Shown piece after piece: positions 21,425 through 31,114 of a DNA stretch of 64,000 nt (position 1 is its first letter; each line of letters begins with the position of its first letter). The stretch is from Aurantimonas endophytica (GTDB lineage Bacteria > Pseudomonadota > Alphaproteobacteria > Rhizobiales > Rhizobiaceae). Under the pieces are notes generated by a model. The model was not told the DNA's origin. It saw only the letters and a program-made list of their open reading frames with translations, and ran no database searches. The position numbers were made by a program, and so were the translations under genes. Where the stretch lies: positions 62,001 to 126,000 of the forward strand of contig NZ_JACIEM010000003.1 of the NCBI RefSeq assembly GCF_014196845.1, given 5' to 3'.

Positions 21425-22684
21425 GTGACCCCTCCGACCAATCCCCCGCGGCCTGCCGCCCGCCTTGCCTCGCCCGGCCCGCGCTTGGCCGTTTCGATCG
21501 CCTTTCTCGTCAACGGCTTCGTGCTCGGCAGCTGGGCGCCGCAAGTGCCGGTGCTCGCGGCGCGGCTCGGCTACAGCGAGACCGCGCTCGGACTGCTGAT
21601 CCTGGTTTTCGGGCTCGGTGCGCTGAGCGCCATGCCGCTGATCGGCGTCGTGATCAGCAAGGGCGGATCGAAGCGTCCGACCCTGGCCACGCAGGTGCTG
21701 CTGGCAGCGGCGCTGGCGTTTCTGGCATTCGCGCCGTCGACGGCATTCGCCATTCCGGCTGCGTTCTTCTTCGGCGTGACGCTGGGCGGCATGGATGTCG
21801 CGATGAATGCCAACGCCATCGCGGTGGAAAAGACCCGCGCCAAGGCGATCATGTCGTCGTGCCACGGTTTCTGGTCGCTCGGCGGCTTCGCCGGGGCGGC
21901 CGCCGGCGGGCCGCTGATCGCAACGTTCGGCCCGCAGGGCCACGCGCTGTTCGTCGGCGCCCTGACACTGGCGCTGCTCTGGCCGGTCTACCGCTTCGGC
22001 CTCGACGACCGAACGCTCCCCGTCGTCGGCGCGGCGGTGCCGGCCAGCGGCTTCGCAAGCTTCGCCGAAGCCGCCCGGCGCGACCGAACCGCCCTATTGA
22101 AGGCGCTGGCGATCGGTATCTTCACGCTGTTCGCGTTCTTCCCGGAGGGCGTCGCGATCGACTGGAGCGCCCTGTTCCTGCGCCAGGATCTCGGCGTCGA
22201 CGTCGCGGCCTCGGGGCTCGCCTTCGCAGCCTTCTCGGCGGCGATGGCGCTGTTCCGCTTCATCGGCGACCCGCTGCGCGACCGGTTCGGCTCGGTGCCG
22301 ACGCTGGTCGTGTCGCTGTTCACGGCATCGAGCGGCCTTTGCCTGATCGCCTTGTCGGGCGAGCTTTTCTGGGTGCTGGTGGGTTTTGCAATCATGGGGA
22401 TGGGGCTGGCCAACGTCGTACCCGTTGCCTTCTCGGCAGCCGGCAATCTGCCGGGCCTGAAGCCGGGGGTTGGCATCTCGATCGCCACGACGCTGGGCTA
22501 TTCGGGAGCGCTCTTCGCGCCGTCGGCCGTCGGGTTCGCCGCCGAGCGCTTCGGCTTCTCGACTGTGTTCCTCACGCTGGCTGGACTGCTCGGCGTGCTG
22601 CTGGCCATGACGCCGCTCGTGCGCAACGCCGATCGCGTCAGATCGGAGCGGCTGGCAAGCCGCTCCGATCAGGTTGCCCTCTAG
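21425..22684 (+). CDS. MFS transporter (YbjJ-like)
   Basis: A 12-helix major facilitator protein of about 419 residues. The first helix is RLAVSIAFLVNGFVLGSWAPQVPVLAARLGYSETALGLLIL, a pattern seen in the YbjJ/FucP-like branch of sugar-type MFS proteins, and the long middle loop (residues about 185-215) is typical. The frame is open from 21302, inside the DeoR gene; GTG at 21425 begins close to the first helix and is my preferred start, though its ribosome-binding site is weak. The neighbour DeoR regulator suggests a sugar-related substrate. Confidence 0.85.
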   Translation: MTPPTNPPRPAARLASPGPRLAVSIAFLVNGFVLGSWAPQVPVLAARLGYSETALGLLILVFGLGALSAMPLIGVVISKGGSKRPTLATQVLLAAALAFLAFAPSTAFAIPAAFFFGVTLGGMDVAMNANAIAVEKTRAKAIMSSCHGFWSLGGFAGAAAGGPLIATFGPQGHALFVGALTLALLWPVYRFGLDDRTLPVVGAAVPASGFASFAEAARRDRTALLKALAIGIFTLFAFFPEGVAIDWSALFLRQDLGVDVAASGLAFAAFSAAMALFRFIGDPLRDRFGSVPTLVVSLFTASSGLCLIALSGELFWVLVGFAIMGMGLANVVPVAFSAAGNLPGLKPGVGISIATTLGYSGALFAPSAVGFAAERFGFSTVFLTLAGLLGVLLAMTPLVRNADRVRSERLASRSDQVAL

Positions 22685-22699
22685 GGCGTCGCTTGGCGG

Positions 22700-22858
22700 C
22701 TAGATGCGGCCCATCAGCAGCAGTACCAGGACCACCACCAGGATGAGGCCGAGAATGCCGGAAGGGCCGTAGCCCCAGCCGCCGGAATAGCCCCAGGTCG
22801 GCAGCGCGCCGACGAGGAGCAGGATGATGATGATGAGAAGGATGGTGCCGAGACTCAT
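22700..22858 (-). CDS. DUF3309-family small membrane protein
   Basis: A 52-residue protein, MSLGTILLIIIILLLVGALPTW at its start, then a GYSGGWGYGPSG linker and a second hydrophobic helix ending LLLMGRI. This is the DUF3309 pattern: two membrane segments around a Trp/Gly-rich turn. Function is unknown; members are common in soil and plant-associated proteobacteria and are often stress-induced. Start is ATG 22858. An EcfG-like GGAAC element lies about 65 bases upstream. It converges on the MFS gene, with 15 bases between the stop codons. Confidence 0.85.
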   Translation of the reverse strand: MSLGTILLIIIILLLVGALPTWGYSGGWGYGPSGILGLILVVVLVLLLMGRI

Positions 22859-22901
22859 GGTCGCTGTCCGTTCCGTGATCTGACGATAATGTCGATCACA
22901 A

Positions 22902-22926
22902 ACCGTTGAACGACCGTCGCGGTTCC
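22902..22926 (-). promoter_or_regulatory. Possible EcfG-type promoter for the DUF3309 gene
   Basis: On the minus strand GGAAC (22926-22922) is followed after about 17 bases by GGTT, close to the EcfG -10 element CGTT. A start site near 22892 would leave a leader of about 35 bases. The -10 match is imperfect, so this is weaker than the elements at 15714 and 31115. Confidence 0.35.
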
Positions 22927-22975
22927 GCGACCCTCGCCGTCCTGGCGACAATTCGGTTAAGAAGGTGCAAATCCG

Positions 22976-23149
22976 CTAGGCGGGACCGAACCCGCCGATC
23001 GCGACGAAGACCGCGATGAGGGTGAGGATGATGCCGAAGACGATGCTCGGCCGGTATCCCCACTGCCGCGAAAACGGCCAGATCGGCATCACCGCGATCA
23101 GCGCGAGGAAGACGAGGACGACGATGATCGGTCCGTATCCGACGGCCAT
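22976..23149 (-). CDS. Second DUF3309-like small membrane protein
   Basis: A 57-residue protein beginning MAVGYGPIIVVLVFLALIAVMPIWPF, then SRQWGYRPS and a second hydrophobic stretch ending IGGFGPA. The layout, two helices flanking a Trp-containing GYxPS turn, parallels the DUF3309 protein 118 bases away on the same strand, so the two are likely tandem paralogues. Function unknown. It lies divergent to ispG with about 150 bases between. Confidence 0.75.
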   Translation of the reverse strand: MAVGYGPIIVVLVFLALIAVMPIWPFSRQWGYRPSIVFGIILTLIAVFVAIGGFGPA

Positions 23150-23300
23150 TTGCTGCTCCGCAAGGGTGTTCGTCCTGCCATAGGGCAGCTTCGACCGCCG
23201 ACGCAAGGCGGTCATCGCCCTGACATCGACCGACAGTGAATTGACAAGGCGGCGCCCAGGCGCCAACTCGCATCGTGAAATCGCACCCTCGGGGTTCGCC

Positions 23301-24566
23301 ATGACCATCCAGACACCGATCGACCTCGTCGACGCCGATCCCTCGCCCCGCCGCCAGACGGTGGGCGTCGACGTCGGCGGCGTCATGGTCGGCGGCGGCG
23401 CGCCCGTCGTGGTGCAGTCGATGACGAATACCGACACGGCGGACGTCGACGCGACGGTCGCGCAGGTCGCGGCCCTCGCGAAGGCCGGCTCGGAGATCGT
23501 GCGGATCACCGTCGACCGCGACGAGGCGGCGGCGGCCGTGCCGCGGGTCCGCGAACGGCTCGACCGGCTGGGCGTCACCGTGCCGCTGGTCGGCGACTTC
23601 CACTATATCGGCCACAAGCTGCTCGCCGATCATCCGGCCTGCGCCGAGGCCTTGGCGAAATACCGCATCAATCCTGGCAATGTCGGCTTCCGCGAAAAAC
23701 GCGACCGGCAGTTCACCGACATCGTCGAGATGGCGATCCGCTGGAACAAGCCGGTCCGCATCGGGGTGAACTGGGGCTCGCTCGACCAGGAATTGCTGAC
23801 AAGGCTGATGGACGCCAACAGCGCCTCCGCCGTGCCGCGTTCGGCGCGGGCCGTCACGCGCGAGGCGATCATCCAGTCGGCGCTGCTGTCGGCGGAACTT
23901 GCCGAGGAGGTCGGCCTCGGGCGCGACCGCATCATCCTGTCGGCCAAGGTCAGCCAAGTGCAGGACCTGATCGCTGTCTATCGCGACCTGTCGCGGCGCA
24001 CCGACCTCGCGCTGCATCTCGGCCTCACCGAGGCGGGCATGGGCTCGAAGGGCATCGTCGCCTCCTCCGCCGCCATGGGTATCCTGCTGCAGGAGGGCAT
24101 CGGCGACACGATCCGCGTCTCCCTGACGCCCAAGCCCGGCGGCGACCGCACCCAGGAAGTGCAGGTCGCGCAGGAACTGCTGCAGACCATGGGCTTCCGC
24201 CAGTTCGTTCCGATCGTCGCCGCCTGCCCCGGTTGCGGCCGCACCACCTCCACCGTCTTCCAGGAACTCGCCGAGACGATCCAGGCCGACCTTCGCCGCA
24301 ACATGCCGGTCTGGCGCGAGCGCTATCCCGGCGTCGAGACGCTGAACGTCGCGGTGATGGGCTGCATCGTCAACGGGCCAGGTGAGTCCAAGCACGCCGA
24401 TATCGGCATCTCCCTGCCCGGCACCGGCGAGACGCCCGCCGCGCCGGTCTTCGTCGACGGCAAGAAGACGGTGACCCTGCGGGGCCCGGCGATCGCTGCG
24501 GATTTCCAGGTGATGGTCGCCGACTATATCGAGCGCCGCTTCGGGAGCGGCACGACGGCGCCGTGA
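23301..24566 (+). CDS. ispG: 4-hydroxy-3-methylbut-2-enyl diphosphate synthase (flavodoxin/ferredoxin) IspG
   Basis: This 421-residue Fe-S enzyme of the MEP isoprenoid pathway reductively converts MEcPP to HMBPP in the cytoplasm. The TIM-barrel part carries [21 protein letters not shown] and [14 protein letters not shown]; the cluster ligands lie in the C-terminal part, CPGCGRT and [10 protein letters not shown], followed by the expected glutamate. ATG at 23301 precedes the family start. The gene ends in GTGA, where GTG could start the next frame, so the lytic transglycosylase gene may be coupled. ispA, another isoprenoid gene, lies nearby on the opposite strand. It needs reduced ferredoxin or flavodoxin. 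Confidence 0.97.
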   Translation: MTIQTPIDLVDADPSPRRQTVGVDVGGVMVGGGAPVVVQSMTNTDTADVDATVAQVAALAKAGSEIVRITVDRDEAAAAVPRVRERLDRLGVTVPLVGDFHYIGHKLLADHPACAEALAKYRINPGNVGFREKRDRQFTDIVEMAIRWNKPVRIGVNWGSLDQELLTRLMDANSASAVPRSARAVTREAIIQSALLSAELAEEVGLGRDRIILSAKVSQVQDLIAVYRDLSRRTDLALHLGLTEAGMGSKGIVASSAAMGILLQEGIGDTIRVSLTPKPGGDRTQEVQVAQELLQTMGFRQFVPIVAACPGCGRTTSTVFQELAETIQADLRRNMPVWRERYPGVETLNVAVMGCIVNGPGESKHADIGISLPGTGETPAAPVFVDGKKTVTLRGPAIAADFQVMVADYIERRFGSGTTAP

Positions 24567-24661
24567 CAAACGGCGGGCGCCCTTATTCCAGCCTGCGACG
24601 CGGCAGCGCTCCGGTGCCGCCGCAGGATCGATACGCCCCCGCCCGCACATCGGACCCGAGC

Positions 24662-25633
24662 ATGTGGGCCCGGCTTCTCCGCTTTCGCCGGCCAGTGGCG
24701 ATGCTGTGCGCGGCGGCCTTCGTCAGCCTGGCGCTGGCGCCAGGCGGCGCAGTCGCGGAGACGCCGCCGGCTGGAACACTCGTCCTGCCGGCGCTGCCTT
24801 TCCCGCCGAGCCCGCCATCCTTCGCGGCCGATCCTGCGGCCGGCATCGTCGACGCGACCAAGGCGCCCACCGCCGAGACGATCTGCCAGGTCATCGCCGC
24901 CAACGCGTCGGCCGTCGGCATGCCGGAAGCCTTCTTCGCCCGGCTGATCTGGAAGGAAAGCCGCTTCGATACCGCCGCGGTCTCGCCGGTGGGAGCACAG
25001 GGCATCGCCCAGTTCATGCCCTACACGGCCGAGGAACGCGGTCTCGCCGACCCCTACGACATGCGCTCGGCGATCCGCCATTCGGCGCTCTATCTGTCGG
25101 ACCTGCGGGCCGAGCTAGGGAGTTGGGGTCTTGCGGCCGCCGCCTATAATGGCGGGATCAACCGGGTGAAGCGCTGGCTCGCCAGCGGCGGTACGCTGCC
25201 CTACGAGACCGAGGCCTATGTCGCCGACATCACGGCGCGGCCGGCCGACTGGTTCCGCGAGGCGGGACGAGAGATCGAGATCCGGCCGCTGGATCCCGAA
25301 CGGAACTTCCAGGAGAGTTGCGCCCGCCTGCCGATCATGAAGACGCGGGCGATCTTCGCCTCGCTCGACGGCGGGGAAAGCGCCCCGATGCGCCCCTGGG
25401 GCGTGCAGGTGGCCGGCCACGAGCAGCGGGCGGTTGCCATGCGGATGTTCGAGCGCGTGCGCGCCAGCCATCCGGGCCTCGTCAAGGAGGCGCCGATCGT
25501 CATGCGCAAGCGCACCGGACCCCGCCGGACGATCTACGCCGTCCGACTTGGCGCTGACAGCCGCGGCGAGGCCAACGCGCTCTGCCAGCAATTGCGCGGC
25601 GCCGGAGCGGCCTGCATCGTGATGAAGAACTGA
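24662..25633 (+). CDS. Lytic transglycosylase (SLT/GH23) with SPOR-like C-terminal domain
   Basis: The 323-residue protein has a Sec signal peptide (residues 1 to about 33, RPVAMLCAAAFVSLALAPGG, ending AVA-E) and acts on peptidoglycan in the periplasm. The SLT domain holds the catalytic glutamate in LIWKESRFDTAAVSPVGAQGIAQFMP and the AAAYNGGINRVKRWL motif. The end (RTIYAVRLGADSRGEANALCQQLRGAGAACIVM) resembles a SPOR domain, which binds denuded glycan at division sites. A GTG at 24563 overlapping the ispG stop could add 33 residues, but that would bury the signal peptide, so I use ATG 24662 and note its weak ribosome-binding site. Confidence 0.9.
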   Translation: MWARLLRFRRPVAMLCAAAFVSLALAPGGAVAETPPAGTLVLPALPFPPSPPSFAADPAAGIVDATKAPTAETICQVIAANASAVGMPEAFFARLIWKESRFDTAAVSPVGAQGIAQFMPYTAEERGLADPYDMRSAIRHSALYLSDLRAELGSWGLAAAAYNGGINRVKRWLASGGTLPYETEAYVADITARPADWFREAGREIEIRPLDPERNFQESCARLPIMKTRAIFASLDGGESAPMRPWGVQVAGHEQRAVAMRMFERVRASHPGLVKEAPIVMRKRTGPRRTIYAVRLGADSRGEANALCQQLRGAGAACIVMKN

Positions 25634-25676
25634 GCCGGCTTATAGTCCGGGATCTTCTGGCGCGGCGAAACGGCCG

Positions 25677-26576
25677 TCAATGCTGCCGGTGGGCGACGAA
25701 GCGCGCCGCCGCCAGCAGCGTCCGTCCGCGCTCGCCGTAGGGCGACAGCTCGGCCTCCGCTTCCGCCACGAGGTCATCGAGCCGCCGGCGCGTCCATTCG
25801 TGGCCGTTGAGCGCCGGCAGGGTCTTCTTGCCGCGTTCGCGATCCTTGCCGGCGGCCTTGCCCAGCGTCGCCGCATCGGCTGTCTCGTCGAGGAGATCGT
25901 CGGCGAGCTGGAAGGCAAGCCCCACGAGCTCGCCGAATCGCCGCAGCCGCTGCCGGTCCGCCGGAGCGGCGTCCGCCACCACCGGCCCCGCCTCGCAGGC
26001 GAAGGCGATCAGCGCGCCGGTCTTCATCGCCTGCATCGTGGCGATCTCGTCTTCGGTCAGGTCGCGAATTTCCGCCGCCAGGTCCAGCGCCTGGCCGCCG
26101 ACCATGCCGCCGGCCCCGGCATCGCGGGCCAGCATCAGGACGAGCGCAGAGCGGGCGGCGAGCGACAGGCGCTCGGCACCGGCAATGAGGCCGAAGGCGA
26201 GAGTCAAAAGCGCATCGCCGGCGAGGATCGCCGTTGCCTCGTCGAAGGCCTTGTGGACCGTCGGCTTGCCGCGCCGCATGGCGTCGTCGTCCATCGCCGG
26301 CAGATCGTCATGGACGAGCGAGTAGCAGTGCACGCATTCCAGCGCGACGGCTGCATCCAGCGAATCATCCGCCGTGGCGCCGAACAGGGCGGCTGCCTCG
26401 ATCACCAGGAACGGCCGCAGCCGCTTGCCGCCGCCGAGCGCGCCATGCGCCATTGCCGCGCGGACCCGTTCCGGGGCACCGGCGAGCGGCCCCTCGCCGT
26501 CAAGGATCGCGGCCAGCCGCGCCTCGACGCGGGCGGCAGTGGACGCCAGAAGTGCTTCGAACCCGTCGCCGTCCAT
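25677..26576 (-). CDS. ispA: Polyprenyl synthase, farnesyl/geranylgeranyl diphosphate synthase type
   Basis: This 299-residue cytoplasmic enzyme condenses isopentenyl diphosphate with allylic diphosphates. The first aspartate-rich motif DDLPAMD is at residues 90-96, GGKRLRP at 48-54 and the second motif DDLLD at about 230-234. Length and motifs fit IspA-type short-chain synthases; product length (C15 or C20) cannot be read with certainty. The start at ATG 26576 has GAGGAAT at the right distance. It converges on the lytic transglycosylase gene and diverges from mtgA. Confidence 0.93.
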   Translation of the reverse strand: MDGDGFEALLASTAARVEARLAAILDGEGPLAGAPERVRAAMAHGALGGGKRLRPFLVIEAAALFGATADDSLDAAVALECVHCYSLVHDDLPAMDDDAMRRGKPTVHKAFDEATAILAGDALLTLAFGLIAGAERLSLAARSALVLMLARDAGAGGMVGGQALDLAAEIRDLTEDEIATMQAMKTGALIAFACEAGPVVADAAPADRQRLRRFGELVGLAFQLADDLLDETADAATLGKAAGKDRERGKKTLPALNGHEWTRRRLDDLVAEAEAELSPYGERGRTLLAAARFVAHRQH

Positions 26577-26743
26577 CGCCCGATTCCTCGCCCGTTCCGC
26601 TGCCGGGGCTTTGCGCGAGCCACGGGCCGGGGTCAAGCCTCGGCGCCGTTGCGAGGCGCCAAGCTCCCGGCTAAGGCTGGAGCGATGAAGCCTCGACCTC
26701 GCCCCGTCCCCGTAGCAGCCGCCCTTCGCGGCATCGGTGCGCC

Positions 26744-27433
26744 ATGATCCGCCGGGTGCTTGCGGCTGTCGCGATCGTCGTCGTCCTGCTCGTCGCGATC
26801 CCGCTGGTGCTGACGCCGCTCTACGCGATCCGGGCGATCCACCCGGTCTCGACACTGATGCTCGCCGACCACTTCACCTTCCGCCCTGTGCTACGGGAAT
26901 GGGTTCCGATCGAGGACGTCGCGCCGGTGATGGTGTATTCCGTGCTGATGTCCGAAGACGGCCAGTTCTGCCGCCATGACGGGATCGACTGGGGCGAGAT
27001 GCGCGCCGTCGTCGATGCGGCGCTCGCCGGCGAAGAGACCCGCGGCGCCTCGACCATCCCGATGCAGACCGTGAAGAACCTGTTCCTCTGGAATGACCGC
27101 TCGTATCTGCGAAAGGTGCTGGAGGCGCCGCTGGCGATCTATTTCGACCTCCTGGTGTCGAAGCGGCGGATCATGGAAATCTATCTCAACGTCGTCGAGT
27201 GGGACACCGGCGTCTATGGAATCGGCGCCGCCAGCCAGCACTATTTCGGCAAGCCGGCAAGCGAGCTGTCGGCCCGCCAGGCGGCGCTGCTCGCGGTGAC
27301 GCTGCCGGCGCCCGGCACCCGCAACCCGGCCAATCCGGGGCCGGGCCTCGACCGCCTGGCGCGGCGCGTCGAGCGGCTGGCGAAAGCCTCGGGCGACTAT
27401 GTCGGATGCGTCAGGCCGGCCGAAACCGGCTGA
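26744..27433 (+). CDS. mtgA: Monofunctional biosynthetic peptidoglycan transglycosylase
   Basis: The 229-residue protein has one N-terminal membrane anchor ([19 protein letters not shown]) and a GT51 glycosyltransferase domain without a transpeptidase domain. Conserved motifs are present: [14 protein letters not shown] with the first catalytic glutamate at residue 71, [16 protein letters not shown], and [30 protein letters not shown]. It polymerises lipid II into glycan strands on the periplasmic face. One oddity is KNLFLW followed by NDRSYLRK, which is normal for MtgA. Stands alone between ispA and rpmF. Confidence 0.95.
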   Translation: MIRRVLAAVAIVVVLLVAIPLVLTPLYAIRAIHPVSTLMLADHFTFRPVLREWVPIEDVAPVMVYSVLMSEDGQFCRHDGIDWGEMRAVVDAALAGEETRGASTIPMQTVKNLFLWNDRSYLRKVLEAPLAIYFDLLVSKRRIMEIYLNVVEWDTGVYGIGAASQHYFGKPASELSARQAALLAVTLPAPGTRNPANPGPGLDRLARRVERLAKASGDYVGCVRPAETG

Positions 27434-27662
27434 GGATTTCGCCCTACCCCTTCCCAAGGGCCGCATGCTTTGCTATGGGCTGCCTCGAATTCCCGTCACG
27501 GCGAAGCCTTGCGGCGATCATGGATCGCTCGTCGGCGCGTCCGACGTGAGACGGCGAACCGCAGGGCTCCACGGCCCGGCGAGGCGCTGCGGGACCGGAA
27601 CCAGAGACGATTTTTGCCGGCGCGCCCTCGTGCAGCGGGCGACAGACCGAACGGAGCACGAC

Positions 27663-27848
27663 ATGGCCGTACCTAAACGCAAGACCAGCCCGTCGAAGCG
27701 CGGCATGCGCCGCTCGGCGGACGCGCTCAAGGCGCCGACCTATATTGAAGACAAGAACTCCGGTGAGCTGCGTCGCCCGCATCACATCGACCTGAAGACC
27801 GGCATGTACCGCGGCCGGCAGATCCTGACGGTCAAGGAAAAGGCGTAA
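27663..27848 (+). CDS. rpmF: 50S ribosomal protein L32
   Basis: The 61-residue protein begins [25 protein letters not shown] and ends LTVKEKA, the standard alphaproteobacterial L32. This form has no zinc-binding cysteines; the usual positions carry other residues, as is typical in the class. It is followed 43 bases later by a strong terminator. The 230-base upstream region should hold its promoter. Confidence 0.98.
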   Translation: MAVPKRKTSPSKRGMRRSADALKAPTYIEDKNSGELRRPHHIDLKTGMYRGRQILTVKEKA

Positions 27849-27890
27849 GCCTCATCCGACCTCAGGGTGCGGCTTCGGCTGCATGACATT

Positions 27891-27924
27891 CGCAAGGCCG
27901 GTCCCCGCGGACCGGCTTTTTGCG
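27891..27924 (+). terminator. Rho-independent terminator after rpmF
   Basis: GCCGGTCC (27897-27904) pairs with GGACCGGC (27909-27916) around CCGC and is followed by TTTTT (27917-27921). CGCAA before the stem mirrors TTGCG after it. Confidence 0.92.
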
Positions 27925-28022
27925 TCCGCACGCCCGTCGTCGTGACCTAGACCGGTCGACAGCCTCGGCCCGATCTTGCGCCTCCCGGCTGTGCCGGCCC
28001 TGCGACGGCGGGCTTCGTCGGG

Positions 28023-28643
28023 CTATTTCTCGCCGGTCGTCTCGGCCGTCTTGGCGTCCAGCGCCTCGAGCCGCTTCTGCATCTGTGCCAGTTGCTGGCG
28101 CATTGCCTTGATGTCTTCCGGACCGGCCTTGTCGCCGTCATCCGCGGCGCCGGTGCCGTTCTTCGGCTCCCCGGCCTCGCCCATGGCGCCTGCCATGAAC
28201 GGGTTGAACATCGCCATCGCCTGGCGGAACATCTCGGTGTTGCGGCGAACCTGCGCTTCCATCATCTTCATCGGCGTCTGCGCCATGGCACCCGGCAACT
28301 GGTCGCGGAAGCCTTCCTGCTCGCGCGAGAACGCGCTCATCGTCTGTTCCAGATAACCCGGAATGACCATCTGCATCTGGTCGCCGTAGAAGCGGATCAG
28401 CTGCCGCAGGAAGGTGATCGGCATCAGGTTCTGGCCGCCCTTGTTCTCCTGCTCGAAGATGATCTGCGTCAGAACGGCGTGGGTGATGTCCTCGCCGGTC
28501 TTGGCGTCCTGGACGACGAACTCCTCGTTGCCCTTGACCATGGAGGCAAGGTTCTCGAGCGTGACGTAGGTACTGGTACCGGTGTTGTAGAGACGGCGGT
28601 TGGCATATTTCTTGATGACCGTCACATCGGAATTCTTGGCCAT
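28023..28643 (-). CDS. phaR: Polyhydroxyalkanoate synthesis regulator PhaR (AniA-like)
   Basis: The 206-residue protein starts MAKNSDVTVIKKYANRRLYNTGTSTYVTLENLASMV, the PhaR DNA-binding N-domain, followed by the second accumulation-regulatory domain (THAVLTQIIFEQENKG, MPITFLRQLIRFYGDQMQ). The C-terminal part is helical with a likely coiled coil (PEDIKAMRQQLAQMQKRLEALDAKT). PhaR binds both polymer granules and phasin promoters and represses phasin genes when no polymer is present. It is divergent from phaA, with about 360 bases between, the usual arrangement in Rhizobiales. Confidence 0.95.
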   Translation of the reverse strand: MAKNSDVTVIKKYANRRLYNTGTSTYVTLENLASMVKGNEEFVVQDAKTGEDITHAVLTQIIFEQENKGGQNLMPITFLRQLIRFYGDQMQMVIPGYLEQTMSAFSREQEGFRDQLPGAMAQTPMKMMEAQVRRNTEMFRQAMAMFNPFMAGAMGEAGEPKNGTGAADDGDKAGPEDIKAMRQQLAQMQKRLEALDAKTAETTGEK

Positions 28644-29001
28644 GCCTCACCCCCTGTTGCAGCTTGCCGACGCCAGGATACTGCTTTGTGTGCAGTTGCG
28701 TCGCTGCGCCGCATAAATGATAGGCACAAAATCCGCCGCAATCCAAACCTTTCGCGCAACCTGCCGCAGCGACCGGGTTTTTCGTCGTGCATGACCCTTT
28801 CAAGACGAAACCGCCGCCAGCCGGCCGTAACCGTTTCGGCGCGTGCGGCGCGGGAACGCGCGAGGGGTCCGCGCCGCAGGCAACGGGGGTGGCGGGTCAC
28901 CGCTCATCGCCGCAACAGACCGCCAGGACGCGTTTGCCAATGCGGCTGTCGATGCCTTATCTTTCGGCAGGAAGCGTCGAGGACGAACAAGGACAATCCC
29001 C
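28644..29001. promoter_or_regulatory. Divergent regulatory region between phaR and phaA
   Basis: About 360 bases without a gene. The phaR-proximal part has clustered TGC/GCA triplets (28688-28715, including CGCTGCGCCGCA) and a CTGCCGCAG at 28761-28769. These resemble, but do not exactly match, the CTGC-N3-4-GCAG site reported for rhizobial PhaR/AniA. Self-regulation of phaR is possible. AAGGA at 28990-28994 serves as the phaA ribosome-binding site. Confidence 0.35.
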
Positions 29002-30186
29002 ATGAGCAACGGACAATCGGTCGTCATCGTCGGTGCGGCGCGCACGCCGGTCGGCGCTTTCAACGGCGCCTTCGCCGACGTGCCTGCGCATGAACTCGGC
29101 GCGGCCGCGATCCGCGCGGCGCTGCAGCGCGCCGGGGTCGAGGCGGCCGAGGTCGACGAGGTCATCATGGGCCAGATCCTCACCGCCGGCGAAGGCCAAA
29201 ATCCCGCCCGCCAGGCGGCGATGGAAGCCGGTATCCCGCAGGAGGCGACCGCCTGGGGCCTCAACCAGCTCTGCGGCTCAGGCCTGCGCACGGTGGCGAT
29301 CGGCATGCAGCAGATCGCCATGGGCGACGCGAAGATCATCGTCGCCGGCGGCCAGGAATCGATGTCGATGGCCCCGCACGCGGCGCATCTGCGCTCCGGC
29401 CAGAAGATGGGCGACCTAAAGCTCGTCGACACGATGCTGAAAGACGGCCTGATCGACGCCTTCAACGGCTATCACATGGGCAATACCGCCGAGAACGTCT
29501 CGCGCCAGTGGCAGATCACCCGCGACATGCAGGACGAATTCGCGGTGAAGTCGCAGAACAAGGCGGAGGAAGCCCAGAAGGCCGGTCGCTTCAGGGACGA
29601 GATCGCGCCGTTCACCGTCAAGGGCCGCAAGGGCGACACGGTGGTCGAGGACGACGAATACATCAAGCACGGCACGACGCTGGAGAAGGTCCAGAAGCTG
29701 CGCCCGGCTTTCGACAAGGAGGGCACGGTAACCGCCGCCAACGCCTCCGGCATCAACGACGGCGCCGCCGTCACCGTGCTGATGAGCGAGGCCGAAGCCG
29801 AGCGGCGCGGGCTGACGCCGCTGGTGCGCATCGTCTCCTGGGCGACCGCCGGCGTCGATCCCGCGATCATGGGCACCGGGCCGATCCCCGCTTCGCGCAA
29901 GGCGCTGGAAAAGGCGGGCTGGTCGGTGGACGATCTTGATCTCGTCGAGGCCAACGAGGCCTTCGCGGCGCAGGCCTGCGCCGTCAACAAGGATCTCGGC
30001 TGGAACACCGACATCGTCAACGTCAATGGCGGGGCGATCGCTATCGGCCATCCAATCGGCGCGTCGGGCAACCGCATCCTCAACACGCTCATCCACGAGA
30101 TGATCCGCCGCGACGCCAAGAAGGGACTCGCAACCCTCTGCATCGGCGGTGGCATGGGCGTCGCCATGTGCTTCGAGCGCGGCTGA
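29002..30186 (+). CDS. phaA: Acetyl-CoA acetyltransferase (beta-ketothiolase)
   Basis: The 394-residue thiolase joins two acetyl-CoA into acetoacetyl-CoA, the first step of polyhydroxybutyrate synthesis. Catalytic residues are in place: nucleophile Cys91 in [10 protein letters not shown], the histidine in [13 protein letters not shown], and the second cysteine in [24 protein letters not shown] and the pantetheine-loop region are typical of biosynthetic PhaA. ATG at 29002 has AAGGA upstream; further upstream codons read as non-family sequence. phaB follows after 78 bases. Confidence 0.97.
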   Translation: MSNGQSVVIVGAARTPVGAFNGAFADVPAHELGAAAIRAALQRAGVEAAEVDEVIMGQILTAGEGQNPARQAAMEAGIPQEATAWGLNQLCGSGLRTVAIGMQQIAMGDAKIIVAGGQESMSMAPHAAHLRSGQKMGDLKLVDTMLKDGLIDAFNGYHMGNTAENVSRQWQITRDMQDEFAVKSQNKAEEAQKAGRFRDEIAPFTVKGRKGDTVVEDDEYIKHGTTLEKVQKLRPAFDKEGTVTAANASGINDGAAVTVLMSEAEAERRGLTPLVRIVSWATAGVDPAIMGTGPIPASRKALEKAGWSVDDLDLVEANEAFAAQACAVNKDLGWNTDIVNVNGGAIAIGHPIGASGNRILNTLIHEMIRRDAKKGLATLCIGGGMGVAMCFERG

Positions 30187-30264
30187 GGCAGGCTGTGGAT
30201 GGCGGGGCAAGCTCGGGAGGCTGCCCCGCAGCGCCAACACATCACGAAGAATGGGGAGGACGAC

Positions 30265-30990
30265 ATGGGCAGAGTGGCCATCGTTACGGGTGGAACGCGC
30301 GGCATCGGCGCGGCGATTTCGACGGCGCTCAGGGATGCCGGGCATCAGGTCGCGGCGACCTACGCTGGCAACGAGGAGCGAGCCAACGCCTTCAGTGCCG
30401 AGACCGGCATCGCGGTGCACAAATGGGACGTCTCATCCTATGACGAATGCGCCGCCGGCATCGCCCGGGTGGAAGCCGAACTCGGGCCGGTGGAAATCCT
30501 CGTCAACAATGCCGGCATCACCCAGGATGCGATGTTCCACAAGATGACGCCGCAGCAATGGCAGGCGGTCATCGGCACCAATCTCAGCGGCCTCTTCAAC
30601 ATGACGCGGCAGGTCTGGGAGGGCATGCGCGACCGCGGCTTCGGCCGCATCGTCAACATCTCCTCGATCAACGGCCAGAAGGGCCAGGCCGGACAAGTCA
30701 ACTATGCCGCAGCCAAGGCGGGCGACATCGGCTTCACCAAGGCCCTGGCGCAGGAGGGGGCGAAGAAGGGCATTACCGTCAATGCCGTCTGCCCCGGCTA
30801 CATCAACACCGACATGATGGCGACGATCGCCGACGACATCATGCAGAAGCACATCCTGCCGCAGATCCCGGTAGGCCGGCTCGGCGAGGCGCACGAGATC
30901 GCCCGCTGCGTGGTGTTCCTCGCATCGGACGATTCCGGCTTCATCACCGGCTCGACCCTCTCCGCCAATGGTGGCCAGTACATGCACTGA
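30265..30990 (+). CDS. phaB: Acetoacetyl-CoA reductase
   Basis: The 241-residue short-chain dehydrogenase reduces acetoacetyl-CoA to (R)-3-hydroxybutyryl-CoA with NADPH. The cofactor loop is VTGGTRGIG (residues 7-15), then NNAGITQD at about 87-94, the catalytic serine in NISSINGQKGQAGQ and the YAAAKAG tyrosine-lysine pair. The PhaB-specific ending VGRLGEAHEIARCVVFLASDDSGFITGSTLSANGGQYMH is intact. GGGGAGGA lies at the right distance before the ATG. The polymerase gene phaC is not in the window. Confidence 0.96.
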   Translation: MGRVAIVTGGTRGIGAAISTALRDAGHQVAATYAGNEERANAFSAETGIAVHKWDVSSYDECAAGIARVEAELGPVEILVNNAGITQDAMFHKMTPQQWQAVIGTNLSGLFNMTRQVWEGMRDRGFGRIVNISSINGQKGQAGQVNYAAAKAGDIGFTKALAQEGAKKGITVNAVCPGYINTDMMATIADDIMQKHILPQIPVGRLGEAHEIARCVVFLASDDSGFITGSTLSANGGQYMH

Positions 30991-31114
30991 CCGCCGCCGG
31001 ACGGAGCGCAGAGCAAAAAGTGGAATTCCCTTTTCTTGCTACGCGGCGTCGAATGCTGCGCCGCCCAAGTCGTTAGCCCTTCAACGCAAAACCTTCGCCG
31101 GGCCTGCAACCAGC

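Noticed and set aside
31012-31040. AGCAA...TTGCT imperfect hairpin after phaB as a terminator
   Set aside because: The two arms meet at a GAATTC centre with no loop and several mismatches; pairing is too weak to support.
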